Source of the DNA: Agromyces subbeticus DSM 16689
GTDB taxonomy: Bacteria; Actinomycetota; Actinomycetes; Actinomycetales; Microbacteriaceae
Direction of reading: 5' to 3'
Assembly (NCBI RefSeq): GCF_000421565.1
Contig: NZ_ATXG01000001.1
Span: 124,001 to 188,000, forward strand
Length of the DNA: 64,000 nt
Position 1 is the first letter of the stretch; every line of letters starts with the position of its first letter. Positions 8,135 to 17,730 of the stretch are shown piece after piece. Position numbers and translations under genes: made by a program. The notes under the pieces are model-generated. The model saw only the letters and a program-made list of their open reading frames with translations. It made no database searches and was not told the DNA's origin.

Positions 8135-9436
8135 TTACTCGCCGACGAGCTCGTGCAGCAGCTCGATCGCCTGGTCCCAGGCGACGGTGCCATCGGCTTC
8201 GCCGCGGTCGAGCGCCGACAGCGCCGGGCCGAAGACGTTCTCCTGGATCACGGAGTCGTCGGGGCCCTTGAACTGGGCGACGACGCCTTCAGCGCGAGCG
8301 GCGAGGATGGCGCCGGTGGGCGCGCCGTTGAAGAACTCGTTCGGCGTCGCCTCGGAGGCGAGGGTCTCCTGCGCGCCGAGCGTGCTCGGGAAGTTGCCGG
8401 CCGCTGCCGACTGCTTCACCTGCTGCTCGGGTTGCGTGAGCCAGTCCGCGAGCTTCGCCGCTTCTTCCTTGTGCTCCGACGACTCGGGCACCGAGAGGAA
8501 TGCGCCGCCCCAGTTGGCTGCGCCACCGGGGAAGACGTCGGCGAAGTCCCAACCGGTGGAGGCGTCGCCGCCGCCGGTCTCGACCTGGCCCTCGACGACA
8601 CCGAGCATCCAGCCCGGGCAGACGAAGGTGGCGAAGGTGCCGTCGACGAACGACTTGCCGCCGTTCCAGTCCCAAGCGGCCTGCGCGGCCGAGAGGCCGT
8701 CGCCGACAGCGCCCGAGAGCAGGTCGAAGTTCGCCTTGAGGTCGGCGTTGTCTTCGACGTTCAGCTCGCCGTCGCTCGTGTAGTAGCCCTCTGGCATCTG
8801 GTTGACCATCGAGTTCCAGACGAAGCCCGAGTGGTCGAACCAGGCCTTGCCGGTCGCCTGCTGGTACTGGCGTCCGACGTCGAAGTAGTGCGCCCAGTCG
8901 CCGTTCAGCAGTTCGGCGACGCTCTCGCGGTCGCTCGGCAGGCCGGCGGCCTCGAGTGCCGGCCCGTTGTAGCAGATGCCGCTCGGGCCGATGTCGGTGC
9001 CGTAGCCGATGACCCGGCCGTCGGCGTCGGTCGCCTGCTCGTACTTCCAGTCGACCCAGTCGCTCTTGCGGTCGGCGATGCCGTAGTCGGTGAGGTCGAC
9101 GAACTGGTCGGAGACCTCCATGATCGCGCCGAGCCAGCCCTCTTCGATCGCGACGACGTCGGAGAGGCCGGAGCCCGCTGCGAGCTTGGTGAAGGCGTCG
9201 GTGCGGGCGTTGCCGCCCGTGTCGATGTTGGTCGCCTCGATCGTGACGCCCGGGTTGGCTTCCTCGTACTCGGTGTAGAGGTCGTCGTATCCGAATGTTC
9301 CGAACGTGGTGACGGTCAGTGTGATGTCGCCGTCGCCTTCTTCGCCGCCGCCGGTGGAGCAGGCGGTGGCGAGGAGGGCGATGGATGCCGCGCCGGCGAT
9401 GGCGACAGCGACCTTCGTGTGGCGTGAGAGCTTCAC
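8135..9436 (-). CDS. Extracellular sugar-binding lipoprotein (CebE-like)
   Basis: A 433-residue family-1 solute-binding protein. The lipoprotein signal peptide ends at the lipobox LLATAC, so the mature protein is anchored by its cysteine on the outer face of the membrane. The start is GTG 9436, with AAGGAG 5 nt upstream; longer in-frame starts lack a ribosome site. The segment GTDIGPSGICYNGPALEAAG is typical of the family. It is first in the operon and sits behind three LacI-type operators. The CebE-like label and the cellobiose substrate come from gene order and operator type, not from the binding site itself. Confidence 0.9.
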   Translation of the reverse strand: MKLSRHTKVAVAIAGAASIALLATACSTGGGEEGDGDITLTVTTFGTFGYDDLYTEYEEANPGVTIEATNIDTGGNARTDAFTKLAAGSGLSDVVAIEEGWLGAIMEVSDQFVDLTDYGIADRKSDWVDWKYEQATDADGRVIGYGTDIGPSGICYNGPALEAAGLPSDRESVAELLNGDWAHYFDVGRQYQQATGKAWFDHSGFVWNSMVNQMPEGYYTSDGELNVEDNADLKANFDLLSGAVGDGLSAAQAAWDWNGGKSFVDGTFATFVCPGWMLGVVEGQVETGGGDASTGWDFADVFPGGAANWGGAFLSVPESSEHKEEAAKLADWLTQPEQQVKQSAAAGNFPSTLGAQETLASEATPNEFFNGAPTGAILAARAEGVVAQFKGPDDSVIQENVFGPALSALDRGEADGTVAWDQAIELLHELVGE

Positions 9437-9479
9437 GGTCACTCCTTTGTGTGTGCGTGGACGGGAATGTGCGCAGTGT

Positions 9480-9491
9480 GAGAGCGCTCTC
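9480..9491. promoter_or_regulatory. LacI/CebR-type operator 1
   Basis: The perfect palindrome GAGAGCGCTCTC lies 44 nt upstream of the binding-protein start. It is the copy nearest the gene and probably overlaps the transcription start region. Confidence 0.8.
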
Positions 9492-9500
9492 TTCGCGTCG

Positions 9501-9518
9501 CGTGAGAGCGCTCTCACG
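9501..9518. promoter_or_regulatory. LacI/CebR-type operator 2
   Basis: The perfect 18-bp palindrome CGTGAGAGCGCTCTCACG is the best of the three copies. It lies 24 bp (centre to centre) from operator 1 and 57 bp from operator 3. Confidence 0.85.
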
Positions 9519-9560
9519 GTTCGAGATGCGACTCTATGCAGTCGAGCGGTCCGTTGTCAA

Positions 9561-9572
9561 GAGAGCGCTCTC
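9561..9572. promoter_or_regulatory. LacI/CebR-type operator 3
   Basis: A third copy of the palindrome core GAGAGCGCTCTC, followed by ACGG. Spacing to the other copies would allow looping. It also lies about 115 nt upstream of the divergent VanY-type gene, which has its own close promoter. Confidence 0.75.
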
Positions 9573-9687
9573 ACGGGCGTCGTTCGTTACTGAGCCGTGA
9601 CCTCTTCCACTGCCGGAACCGGGGCGCCTTCCACTGCCGGAGCCGAGCGCCGTCGGGCTCCCGACCCGCCCGGCGTAGACTCATCGG

Positions 9688-10497
9688 GTGTCATCGAGTG
9701 AACGTCGCGAGCCGTCCGATCAGGTGAGGCAGCGGCGGCGTCTCGTCATCGCGGGCTCGCTGAGCCTCGCGCTCGTCGCGGTCGCCGTCGTCGTGATCGG
9801 CGCCGTTTCGAGCAGTTCGCCCGGCGGGCAGGCTGCAGGCGGGGCATCCGCTACGCCCAGTGAGTCGCCTCGCCCGGCGCCCGGCGCGACTCCGCCGCCG
9901 GCGAGCGTCGACACCTTCGATCGCACCGCCCACTCGCTCGACGACCCCAACAGCATCTGGGTCGTGGTCAACAAGCTCCGGCCGCTGAACCCGCAGGACT
10001 TCGAGCCCGGCGACCTCGTCGACGTGCCGGTGCCGCACACCTGGGATCCGCTGCTGCGCCAAGAGGCCTCCGATGCGATCGTCGCGATGTTCCAGGCTGC
10101 AAGCGATGAGGCCGACCTCTCGCTCGCCTCGAACAGCGCCTTCCGCTCGTACTCCGCGCAGGAGTCCGTCTACGACGGCGACGACCTGCTGACCGCGCGC
10201 CCAGGTTTCAGCGAGCACCAGACCGGCCTCGTGATGGACATCGGCGCCGAGAGCGGCGAGTGCTCGCTCGCCGCGTGCTTCGGCGACATCGCCGAGGGCA
10301 TCTGGGTGCGCGACAACGCGTGGCGGTTCGGGTTCATCCTGCGCTATCCCGCCGACAAGACGCCCGTCACGGGCTACGAGTTCGAACCGTGGCACTTCCG
10401 CTACGTCGGCGTGCCGCTCGCGACGGAGATGCACGAGACGGGCGTCACCACGCTCGAGGAGTTCTTCGGCCTGCCGGCGGCGCCCGAATATGAATGA
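9688..10497 (+). CDS. D-alanyl-D-alanine carboxypeptidase, VanY/M15B family, membrane-anchored
   Basis: A 269-residue zinc peptidase that trims the terminal D-Ala of peptidoglycan stem peptides. One N-terminal membrane segment (residues about 19-40) and a Ser/Pro/Ala-rich linker precede the catalytic domain. The zinc ligands fit H177 and D184 in SEHQTGLVMDI and H236 in EPWHFRYVG, with E233 as general base. The GTG start has no ribosome site; TAGACT (9676-9681) ends 6 nt before it, which suggests a leaderless transcript. The stop overlaps the next gene by 8 nt. Confidence 0.92.
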   Translation: MSSSERREPSDQVRQRRRLVIAGSLSLALVAVAVVVIGAVSSSSPGGQAAGGASATPSESPRPAPGATPPPASVDTFDRTAHSLDDPNSIWVVVNKLRPLNPQDFEPGDLVDVPVPHTWDPLLRQEASDAIVAMFQAASDEADLSLASNSAFRSYSAQESVYDGDDLLTARPGFSEHQTGLVMDIGAESGECSLAACFGDIAEGIWVRDNAWRFGFILRYPADKTPVTGYEFEPWHFRYVGVPLATEMHETGVTTLEEFFGLPAAPEYE

Positions 10498-11833
10498 CCG
10501 GCGTGCGCTGAGCCCTGCCACGCCGCCGCGGCGCGGCGTCTCGCTCACCGTGCTGGTCGTCAACCAACTGCTCGCTGGGGTCGGCGTCGCATCGGGCATC
10601 GCCGTCGCCGCCCTGCTCGTCGATGAGCTGACCGGCGCCGTCGCGCTCGCGGGCCTCGCCCAGTCGTCGAGCGTGCTCGGCGCCGCCGTCACCGCGATCC
10701 CGCTCGCCCGCCTCGCCGTGCGCTCGGGCCGGCACGTCGCCCTCGCGACGGGGTACGCGCTCGCGCTGGCCGGCGCCGTGCTCGTGGTCGCCGCGGCCGC
10801 GAGCGGCTGGGTGCTGCTCGTCTTCCTCGGGCTCGCCGCGTTCGGGGCGGGCGCCGCCGCTGGACTGCAGGCGCGATTCGCCGCGACCGAGATCGCCGCG
10901 GCAGGGTTCGAAGCGCGATCCATGTCGCTCGTGCTGTGGGCGACGACGCTCGGCTCGGTGGCGGGCCCGCTGCTCGCAGCCACGGGCGATTCCGTGGGCA
11001 TCGCGCTCGGCCTGCCGCCGCTCGTCGGCCCGTTCCTGTTCTCGGGGGTGGCGTTCGCGCTCTCGACCCTGCTCGTGGCGACGCTCCTGCGGCTGCCGAA
11101 GCCGGGCACCATGGCGACGGATGCCGCCGCTCCACCTCTCGATTCCGCATCGGTCGCTACGCCCGCCGAAGAGTCCCCGGCGCCGTCCCTCGAGCCCGGC
11201 GAAGGAGCCCACGCCGCTCCCGAACGACCGATCGGCGCCTGGCAGGCGCTCCGCACGGCTGTGCGCGATCCGCGTGCCCTCTTCGCGATCCTCGCCATCG
11301 TCTGCTCGCACACGGTGATGATCGGCGTCATGGTGATGACGCCCGTGCACATGACCGCGCACGGCCTCTCACTCTCGCTCGTCGGCGTCGTGCTCAGCAT
11401 CCACATCATCGGCATGTACGGCGCGAGTCCACTCGTCGGCTGGCTCGTCGACAAGATGGGGCCGCCACGCGTGATCGCCACGGGCGCCGGCATCCTCATC
11501 GTCGCGGCGCTCATCGGCATCCTGTCGCCGGCCGACGACATGCTGCTCATCCCGCTCGCGCTCGGCCTGCTCGGGCTCGGCTGGTCGTGCGGGCTCATCG
11601 GCGGTTCCACCCTGCTGACGACCTCCGTCGAACCCGAGGTCCGGGTGCCGCTGCAGGGCGCGACCGACGCTGCGATGAATCTCGCGGCCGCGGCATCCGC
11701 TGCCCTCTCCGGAGTTGTTCTCGGCGCCGCCGGATTCGCGGGAGTGAACGTCGTCGCACTGCTCGTGCTCGTGCCGCTCGGGGTGGCAGCGGTGCGCGCG
11801 ATGCGAGCGAGTCGGGTGGTTGCGGCGTCCTAG
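10490..11833 (+). CDS. MFS transporter
   Basis: A 447-residue major facilitator superfamily protein with about twelve hydrophobic helices and a long cytoplasmic loop in the middle (Ala/Pro/Glu-rich, residues about 205-250). It starts inside the 3' end of the VanY-type gene (8-nt overlap), so the two are co-transcribed. Nothing in the sequence fixes the substrate. The family includes drug and metabolite exporters. It ends with a repetitive Ala/Val helix and a short Arg/Ser tail. Confidence 0.85.
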   Translation: MNDRRALSPATPPRRGVSLTVLVVNQLLAGVGVASGIAVAALLVDELTGAVALAGLAQSSSVLGAAVTAIPLARLAVRSGRHVALATGYALALAGAVLVVAAAASGWVLLVFLGLAAFGAGAAAGLQARFAATEIAAAGFEARSMSLVLWATTLGSVAGPLLAATGDSVGIALGLPPLVGPFLFSGVAFALSTLLVATLLRLPKPGTMATDAAAPPLDSASVATPAEESPAPSLEPGEGAHAAPERPIGAWQALRTAVRDPRALFAILAIVCSHTVMIGVMVMTPVHMTAHGLSLSLVGVVLSIHIIGMYGASPLVGWLVDKMGPPRVIATGAGILIVAALIGILSPADDMLLIPLALGLLGLGWSCGLIGGSTLLTTSVEPEVRVPLQGATDAAMNLAAAASAALSGVVLGAAGFAGVNVVALLVLVPLGVAAVRAMRASRVVAAS

Positions 11834-11955
11834 CCGCGTGATTCGGCCGAGAGCGCGCTCTCACCGGCTTCCCAGTGGTTCAGAGGGTTCCTCACAATTT
11901 GGCGTGATGTGGTGTCGTATCCCCCCTGAATGCCGACCCGGAATCCCCCATACCT

Positions 11956-13257
11956 GTGCGCCTCAACTTCTTCACGCCTGCCTCCAGCTCTTCTGAACTC
12001 CCCGCGAGACGCCGTTCGACCTTTCGAGCACCGGTGATCGAGGGCGCCCTCGACTCCGTCGCGGCCGTCGACGCCGAGGTGAATCGGAGTGCCGATATCG
12101 CCGACACGGTCGCGACGTCCGATGCCACAGTCGCGGCCGGAGCGGCCGCAGCAGACGCAGCAACCGAACGTCTCGACGCACGCGTCGCCCGTCACCGCGC
12201 CGAGCGAGTGCGCAACCGGCGCCCGTCGAGCGGTGCCCCGCGCCGGGTCGTGGCGCTCAGTTGCGCCACCGCGATCCTCGGTGTGAGCGCGTTCGGCGCC
12301 GTGGCCGCGGCCTCGGCCGACGACAAGGCCTCGCTCACGGCGGCGAGCGACCTCGCCGCGGCCCCGCAAGCCGCGGCATCAGCCGGCGACGAGATCACCT
12401 CGTCGATCGAGATCGCCGAGCGGCCCGCCGTCACGAGCGCGCTCTCGACCGCGGCGGCGCCGTTCACCGGGGGCACCCAGGTCACCGTCACCGGTGACGC
12501 ACTCGATCAGGTCGGCCATGTCGTCGTCGGCGGCGTCGAAGCGCCGATCGTGGCCGCGGTGCCCGAGCAGCTCACGTTCCAGGTGCCCGCCGTCGCCGAG
12601 TCGGCACTCGGGGGTGTGCCGGTCGCATTCACGGATGTCGCGGGCGAGCCGGTCGCCGTGACGGCGCCCGGCACCGCGACCGTCGCCGGTGCCTCCGCGC
12701 CGGTCTCGCTCGCCACGCAGCTGACCGAGATCGACGAGGCGGCCGTGCACGCGGCGACGCAATCGCTCGTGCTGACCTACACCTCGAACCCCGCGATCGA
12801 CGCGCAAGTGGGATATGTGCTCACCTACTGGAGCGGTTACAACACGGCGGAGTACACCGTCTTGAGCGGTGTCGACTGCGCGAACTTCGCGAGCCAGTCG
12901 CTCGTGGCCCGCGGCTGGGCGATGGATGCCGGCTGGTACTACGACCGCGCGACGGGCGCGATGTCACCCAGCTGGGCGAGCTCGACGGCGATGCGCGATT
13001 GGCTGTACGGCCGCCCCGACCTCGCGACGCCGCTCGACGACTCGCAGCGCGGGCTTGTGAAGGTCGGCGACATCGCCCAGTTCGACTGGGACGGCTCGGG
13101 CGACCGCGACCACACCGCGATCGTCACGCGGGTCGAGCACACCGCCTCCGGCACGAATGTCTGGGTCGGCGGTCACACGAAGGACGCCGACTACTGGAAC
13201 GTCGATGAGGCCCTCGCCTCGGGCGGCGGCGCCGTCACCTACTTCTCGCTCGAGTAA
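11956..13257 (+). CDS. Secreted protein with IPT-like domain and C-terminal amidase-like (Amidase_6) domain
   Basis: A 433-residue exported protein. A long charged N-terminus of about 95 residues precedes a hydrophobic segment (VVALSCATAILGVSAFGAVA), which probably acts as a signal or anchor. Next come an IPT/TIG-like beta domain (about 140-240) and a C-terminal amidase-like domain. That domain has the DCANFASQSL catalytic-cysteine motif, the DHTAIVTRV histidine motif and a final GGHTKDADYWN. This domain family is thought to hydrolyse amide bonds, possibly in cell wall, but its substrate is not established. The GTG start is weak: no ribosome site is seen. It converges on the next gene with only 8 nt between the stops. 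Confidence 0.75.
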   Translation: MRLNFFTPASSSSELPARRRSTFRAPVIEGALDSVAAVDAEVNRSADIADTVATSDATVAAGAAAADAATERLDARVARHRAERVRNRRPSSGAPRRVVALSCATAILGVSAFGAVAAASADDKASLTAASDLAAAPQAAASAGDEITSSIEIAERPAVTSALSTAAAPFTGGTQVTVTGDALDQVGHVVVGGVEAPIVAAVPEQLTFQVPAVAESALGGVPVAFTDVAGEPVAVTAPGTATVAGASAPVSLATQLTEIDEAAVHAATQSLVLTYTSNPAIDAQVGYVLTYWSGYNTAEYTVLSGVDCANFASQSLVARGWAMDAGWYYDRATGAMSPSWASSTAMRDWLYGRPDLATPLDDSQRGLVKVGDIAQFDWDGSGDRDHTAIVTRVEHTASGTNVWVGGHTKDADYWNVDEALASGGGAVTYFSLE

Positions 13258-13264
13258 CCGCGCG

Positions 13265-14467
13265 TCACGACCGTGTGTTCCGCGAACGGAGCAGGAACGG
13301 CGCGCAAAGCGCGATGACGACGACACCGATGATGGTGCTGATCGCGAGGGCGTGACCCGGCCCTGCGGTGTCCGCGAGCGCCCCGAAGACGGCCGCGCCG
13401 AGCGCCGCGCCGAGGTTCACCGCGGTGTCGATCCAGCCGTTCGCCTCGGTGCGCACTCGCGGATCGGTGCGTGAATCAGCGGCGAGGTAGCCGACGATCA
13501 GCACGGGTGCGAGGCAGAGGCCGCCGAGCGTGAAGCCGATGAGCGCTGCGATGCTGCCTCCGACGAGTCCGGTGACGGCGAGCACCGCGAGCAGGGCGAG
13601 GCTGAGCACGATGAGCTGGCGTTCCACCGCCGGTCGCACATGCACGCGACCGTAGAGCAGGCCGCTGACCGCACTCGCACCCGCGAAGAGCGCGAGCAGC
13701 ACGCCGGCGAGCACGGTGTTCGACTCGGTGACGGCGAGAGCGGGAGCGGCGATCTCCACGATGCCGAGCACCAACCCGGGAACAACCATGGCGAGCACCA
13801 TGGGCGGAAACCCTCTGGAGCGCAGCGGCGAGAGGCCGACCGGCTCAGCACGCTCGACCGCGCGTGAGCCGCGCTGCCGGCGGGAGAGCGGACTCGAGAC
13901 GAAGAGCGCTGCGCCGGCGAGCACGCACCCGGCGGAGAGCAGCAACGCCGCGAGGGGATCGATGATCACCGCCAGCAGTGCCGCGACCAGCGGGCCGACC
14001 GCGAACGTCACTTCCCCGGCGACGGCATCGAGGCTGAGCCCGCGCACGCGCAGTCCGCCGGGCGGCAACGCCGCCGACCACAGCACTCGCATGCTCGCGG
14101 CGAAGGGCGGTGAGGAGGCCCCGGCGATCACGCTCAGGCACAACAGGATCGGCAGCCCCGCGTGCGGCGCGAGCCCGAGTGCGACGAGCGATGAGGCGTG
14201 CAGGAGTCCGAGCGAGGTCAGCACGAGCGCTTGACCGCGCCGGTCGATGAGTCGCGCGCGCCACGGGGTGACCACGACGTTCGCGATGCCGAGCGTCGCC
14301 GTGACCGCACCCGCGATCGCGAACGAGCCGGTCGCGCGTTCGAGCAGCAGCACGAGTGCGAGCCCCGACGTCGAGAGTGAGAGACGGCCGATGATGCTCG
14401 GGAGGAAGGCACGAGCGATGTGTTCCGTGCGCAGCACGGCTCGATAGGACGGTGGTTCGGTGGACAT
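13265..14467 (-). CDS. MFS transporter
   Basis: A 400-residue twelve-helix MFS protein, different from the transporter at 10490. Start ATG 14467 has GGAG 7 nt upstream (CGGAGATCCTG); a longer in-frame start at 14563 adds 32 residues without homology-like character. The fold is clear from alternating hydrophobic helices and basic loops (WRARLIDRRGQA after helix 2). Substrate unknown. It stands alone, convergent with the amidase-like gene. Confidence 0.85.
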   Translation of the reverse strand: MSTEPPSYRAVLRTEHIARAFLPSIIGRLSLSTSGLALVLLLERATGSFAIAGAVTATLGIANVVVTPWRARLIDRRGQALVLTSLGLLHASSLVALGLAPHAGLPILLCLSVIAGASSPPFAASMRVLWSAALPPGGLRVRGLSLDAVAGEVTFAVGPLVAALLAVIIDPLAALLLSAGCVLAGAALFVSSPLSRRQRGSRAVERAEPVGLSPLRSRGFPPMVLAMVVPGLVLGIVEIAAPALAVTESNTVLAGVLLALFAGASAVSGLLYGRVHVRPAVERQLIVLSLALLAVLAVTGLVGGSIAALIGFTLGGLCLAPVLIVGYLAADSRTDPRVRTEANGWIDTAVNLGAALGAAVFGALADTAGPGHALAISTIIGVVVIALCAPFLLRSRNTRS

Positions 14468-14692
14468 CAGGATCTCCGGTGCGATGAGGCCTCGCCGCTC
14501 GTCGATCGGATGAGCGGAGGGCGGTGCAAGCTGGGTCTGCACACCTGGAACGGCGTGCTGCAATCGCCCCGCGCCGGCGAGCGACGAGGGGCGGAACGCG
14601 CGGAAGCGTTAGATGCGGGACACCGTGAACCTGACCATCCGGGTCAGCATAGCGGGCGCCGTTCGCTCTGCCCTCGTTCGCCTCGACGGCGA

Positions 14693-16321
14693 TCAGCCGG
14701 CGAGCGCAGCGTCGACGATCGCCTTCGCCTCGGCTTGCACCTCGGCGAGGTGCTCGGGCCCCCTGAACGACTCGGCGTAGATCTTGTAGACGTCTTCGGT
14801 GCCGCTCGGCCGGGCCGCGAACCACGCGTCGGCCGTCTCGACCTTCACTCCGCCGATCGCCGCGTCGTTGCCCGGTGCGTGCGAGAGCTTCGCCGTGATC
14901 GGCTGGCCGGCGAGTTCCGACGCCGAGATCGCGTCGCCGTCGAGCTTGCCGAGTGCGGCCTTCTGCGCAGTGGATGCCGCGGCATCCGTGCGCTCGTAGG
15001 CGGGGTCGCCGAACCGCTCGACGAGGTCGGCGTAGAGCTCCGACGGGGAGCGTCCGGTGACCGCGCGGATCTCGGACGCGAGCAGGCACAGCAGGATGCC
15101 GTCTTTGTCGGTCGTCCAGACGGTGCCGTCGAAGCGCAGGAAGGAGGCACCGGCGCTCTCTTCGCCGCCGAAGCCGACCGAACCGTCGATGAGGCCGGGC
15201 ACGAACCACTTGAAGCCGACCGGCACCTCCCAGAGGCGGCGGTCGAGCGCCTCGGCGACCCGGTCGATCATCGAGCTCGACACGAGGGTCTTGCCGATCG
15301 CGGCATCCGCTCGCCAGTTCGGCCGGTGCCCGAAGAGGTATTCGATCGCGACGGCCAGGTAGTGGTTGGGGTTCATGAGGCCGCCGTCGGGCGTGACGAT
15401 GCCGTGCCGGTCGGCGTCGGCGTCGTTGCCCGTGAGGATGTCGTAGTCGCCCGCGTGCGAGAGCACCGAGGCCATGGCGCTCGGCGACGACGGGTCCATG
15501 CGGATCTTGCCGTCCCAGTCGAGGGTCATGAACGACCAGGCGGGGTCGACGCGTTCGTTGACGACCGTGAGGTCGAGGTCGTAGGCGTCGCGGATCGCGC
15601 CCCAGTACGAGACGGACGCCCCGCCGAGCGGGTCTGCTCCGATGCGGATGCCCGACTCGCGAATGGCGTCGAAGTCGATGATGTTCGCGAGGTCGGCGAC
15701 GTACTCGCCGCGGAAGTCGTAGGTCTCGACGCCGCTCGGCTCGGCCTGCTTGACGTCGCGAAGGCCGCCGGCGATGAGTTCGTTCGCCCGGTCGGCGATC
15801 CACTTCGTGGCGTCGGAATCGGCGGGACCGCCGTGCGGCGGGTTGTACTTGAACCCGCCGTCTTGGGGAGGGTTGTGCGACGGGGTGATCACGATGCCGT
15901 CGGCCTCGCCCTCTACGCGCTTGGCCGGGTCGTTGTTCCACTTCAGGATCGCGTGCGAGAGCGCGGGAGTCGGCACGTAGTCGTCGAACTCGTCGGCGAG
16001 CACGCGCACGCGGTTGGCGACGAGCACGTCGAGCGCGGTCGTCTGCGCGGGGGCGCTCAGCGCGTGCGTGTCGGCGCCGATGAACAGCGGACCGGTGATG
16101 CCCTGCGCCGTGCGGTACTCGACGATCGCCTGCGTGATGGCGAGGATGTGGTGCTCGTTGAAGCTCGACGTGAACGCCGACCCGCGGTGCCCCGAGGTGC
16201 CGAACGCGACTCGCTGCGCCGGCTCCGAGGCATCCGGCTGCCGCTCGTAGTACGCCCTGACGAGCGCCTCCACGTCGATGAGGTCGGATTCGGTCGCCGG
16301 GGTGCCTGCGCGCTCGTGCAT
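14693..16321 (-). CDS. pgm: Phosphoglucomutase, alpha-D-glucose phosphate-specific
   Basis: A 542-residue enzyme interconverting glucose 1- and 6-phosphate. Seen: TSGHRG near residue 42, the phosphoserine loop ITPSHNP with S148, the metal loop [10 protein letters not shown], the sugar loop GEESAGASF, and the C-terminal phosphate-binding [16 protein letters not shown]. The length matches the family (about 546). The ATG at 16321 matches family N-termini, though the purine run GGGAGG sits only 1 nt upstream, which is unusually close. It links glycogen, trehalose and wall precursor synthesis with glycolysis, and the sugar-uptake loci nearby would feed it. It stands 28 nt downstream of the DUF445 gene on the same strand. 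Confidence 0.96.
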   Translation of the reverse strand: MHERAGTPATESDLIDVEALVRAYYERQPDASEPAQRVAFGTSGHRGSAFTSSFNEHHILAITQAIVEYRTAQGITGPLFIGADTHALSAPAQTTALDVLVANRVRVLADEFDDYVPTPALSHAILKWNNDPAKRVEGEADGIVITPSHNPPQDGGFKYNPPHGGPADSDATKWIADRANELIAGGLRDVKQAEPSGVETYDFRGEYVADLANIIDFDAIRESGIRIGADPLGGASVSYWGAIRDAYDLDLTVVNERVDPAWSFMTLDWDGKIRMDPSSPSAMASVLSHAGDYDILTGNDADADRHGIVTPDGGLMNPNHYLAVAIEYLFGHRPNWRADAAIGKTLVSSSMIDRVAEALDRRLWEVPVGFKWFVPGLIDGSVGFGGEESAGASFLRFDGTVWTTDKDGILLCLLASEIRAVTGRSPSELYADLVERFGDPAYERTDAAASTAQKAALGKLDGDAISASELAGQPITAKLSHAPGNDAAIGGVKVETADAWFAARPSGTEDVYKIYAESFRGPEHLAEVQAEAKAIVDAALAG

Positions 16322-16349
16322 GCCTCCCAGTCTGGCACTCCGCCGCGGC

Positions 16350-17648
16350 TCACACGAGGGCGTGCACGCCCGTCGCGATCGTGAAGATGGCGAGGCCCGC
16401 GAGTGCGCCCACGACCGTGCCGTTGATGCGGATGAACTGCAGGTCGCGGCCCACTTGCAACTCGAGCTTCTCGGTCGTCTCCCGAGGATCCCAGCGCTCG
16501 ACGGTCTCGGTGATGACCCCCGCGATCTCGTGGCGGTAGTTGCGCACGACGTAGGCCGCGGCATCCGTCACCCAGTCGTCGACCTTCATGGCGAGGCCCT
16601 CGTCGGCGGTGAGTCGCGCCCCGACCTCCACGACCGCCGAGGTCAGGCCCGCCCGCAGCTCGCTCGTCGGGTCGACGAGCGCCGCCTCGAGGCTCGCCTT
16701 GACCGATGCCCATGCCTCACCGGCGAACTCGCGCACGCGCGGGCTCTCGAGCAACTCGGCCTTCAGCGTCTCGACGCGCGCGATCATCGCGGGGTCGTGC
16801 TGCAGGGCGTCGGCGAGCTCGGCGAGGTAGCGGTCGATCGCGATGCGCAGCGGATGTTCCGGATCGGTTCGCACGGCCTTCACGAACGCGAGCACCTCGC
16901 GAGAGGCGCGGTCGTCGACGATGCGGTCGACGAAGCCGGGCAGCCAGCGGGGCAGCCGGTCGGAGACCATGCTGCCGAACGCCTCGGGATGGGTCTCGAG
17001 CCAACCTTCGGCCTTCTCGAGCACGGCGTCGACAGCGCCGCGCTGCTGGTCGGCGGCCACGAGCCGCGCACCGACCCGGCCGATCGCCGGGGCCCACTCG
17101 GGCTCGAAGAGGTGGCGGCGGGCGAGCCGCTCGATCACGTCTTCGACGTCGTCGTCGCCGAGCAGGGTGAGCACGCCGCGGGCGGCGACGGATGCCTCGG
17201 CGGTCAGTCGCTCGGCATTGGCCGGCGTCGCGAGCCAGCCGCCGAGCCGGCGGGAGATGCCGATCGAACGGAGCTTTCCGAGCACGACGTCGTCGGAGAG
17301 GAACTCGTGCTCGACGAACGCGCCGAGGGTCGCGCCGATCTCGTCTTTGCGGTTCGGGATGATCGCGGTGTGCGGAATCGGGATTCCGAGCGGATGCCGG
17401 AACAGCGCGGTCACCGCGAACCAGTCGGCGATCGCGCCGACCATGGCGCCTTCGGCGGCGGCGCGCACGTAGCCGAGCCACGGCACCTGCTCCTGCAGGG
17501 CGAACGACACGGCGAACACGATCGCGGCGACGATGAGCAGCCCCGCCGCGACACGCTTCATGCGGCGAAGCGCGACGAGCCGCTCGGCGTCGGTGGGCAC
17601 TCGTGCCCGCTCACCGGTCGACGCCCGCTGCTCGTTGATCGTGGTCAC
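16350..17648 (-). CDS. DUF445 family membrane protein
   Basis: A 432-residue protein of the DUF445 family, function unknown. One hydrophobic segment near residue 33-50 and another at the extreme C-terminus ([20 protein letters not shown]) frame a long helical, charged domain. The family signature [23 protein letters not shown] is clear. The GTG start at 17648 has a GAGGGGG run upstream. It may be co-transcribed with pgm downstream. Confidence 0.85.
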   Translation of the reverse strand: MTTINEQRASTGERARVPTDAERLVALRRMKRVAAGLLIVAAIVFAVSFALQEQVPWLGYVRAAAEGAMVGAIADWFAVTALFRHPLGIPIPHTAIIPNRKDEIGATLGAFVEHEFLSDDVVLGKLRSIGISRRLGGWLATPANAERLTAEASVAARGVLTLLGDDDVEDVIERLARRHLFEPEWAPAIGRVGARLVAADQQRGAVDAVLEKAEGWLETHPEAFGSMVSDRLPRWLPGFVDRIVDDRASREVLAFVKAVRTDPEHPLRIAIDRYLAELADALQHDPAMIARVETLKAELLESPRVREFAGEAWASVKASLEAALVDPTSELRAGLTSAVVEVGARLTADEGLAMKVDDWVTDAAAYVVRNYRHEIAGVITETVERWDPRETTEKLELQVGRDLQFIRINGTVVGALAGLAIFTIATGVHALV

Positions 17649-17730
17649 GAGGCCCCCTCACGCTCGGCAGTTGCGCTCGTTGTCGACGTTAGCCGCAACC
17701 GGACGGTGAGAGGCCGACCCCGCCCTGCAG

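Noticed and set aside
11849..11864. GAGAGCGCGCTCTC palindrome after the MFS gene, similar to the LacI operators
   Set aside because: It has two extra central bases compared with the three operators and lies behind, not before, a gene. It may be a weak terminator stem.
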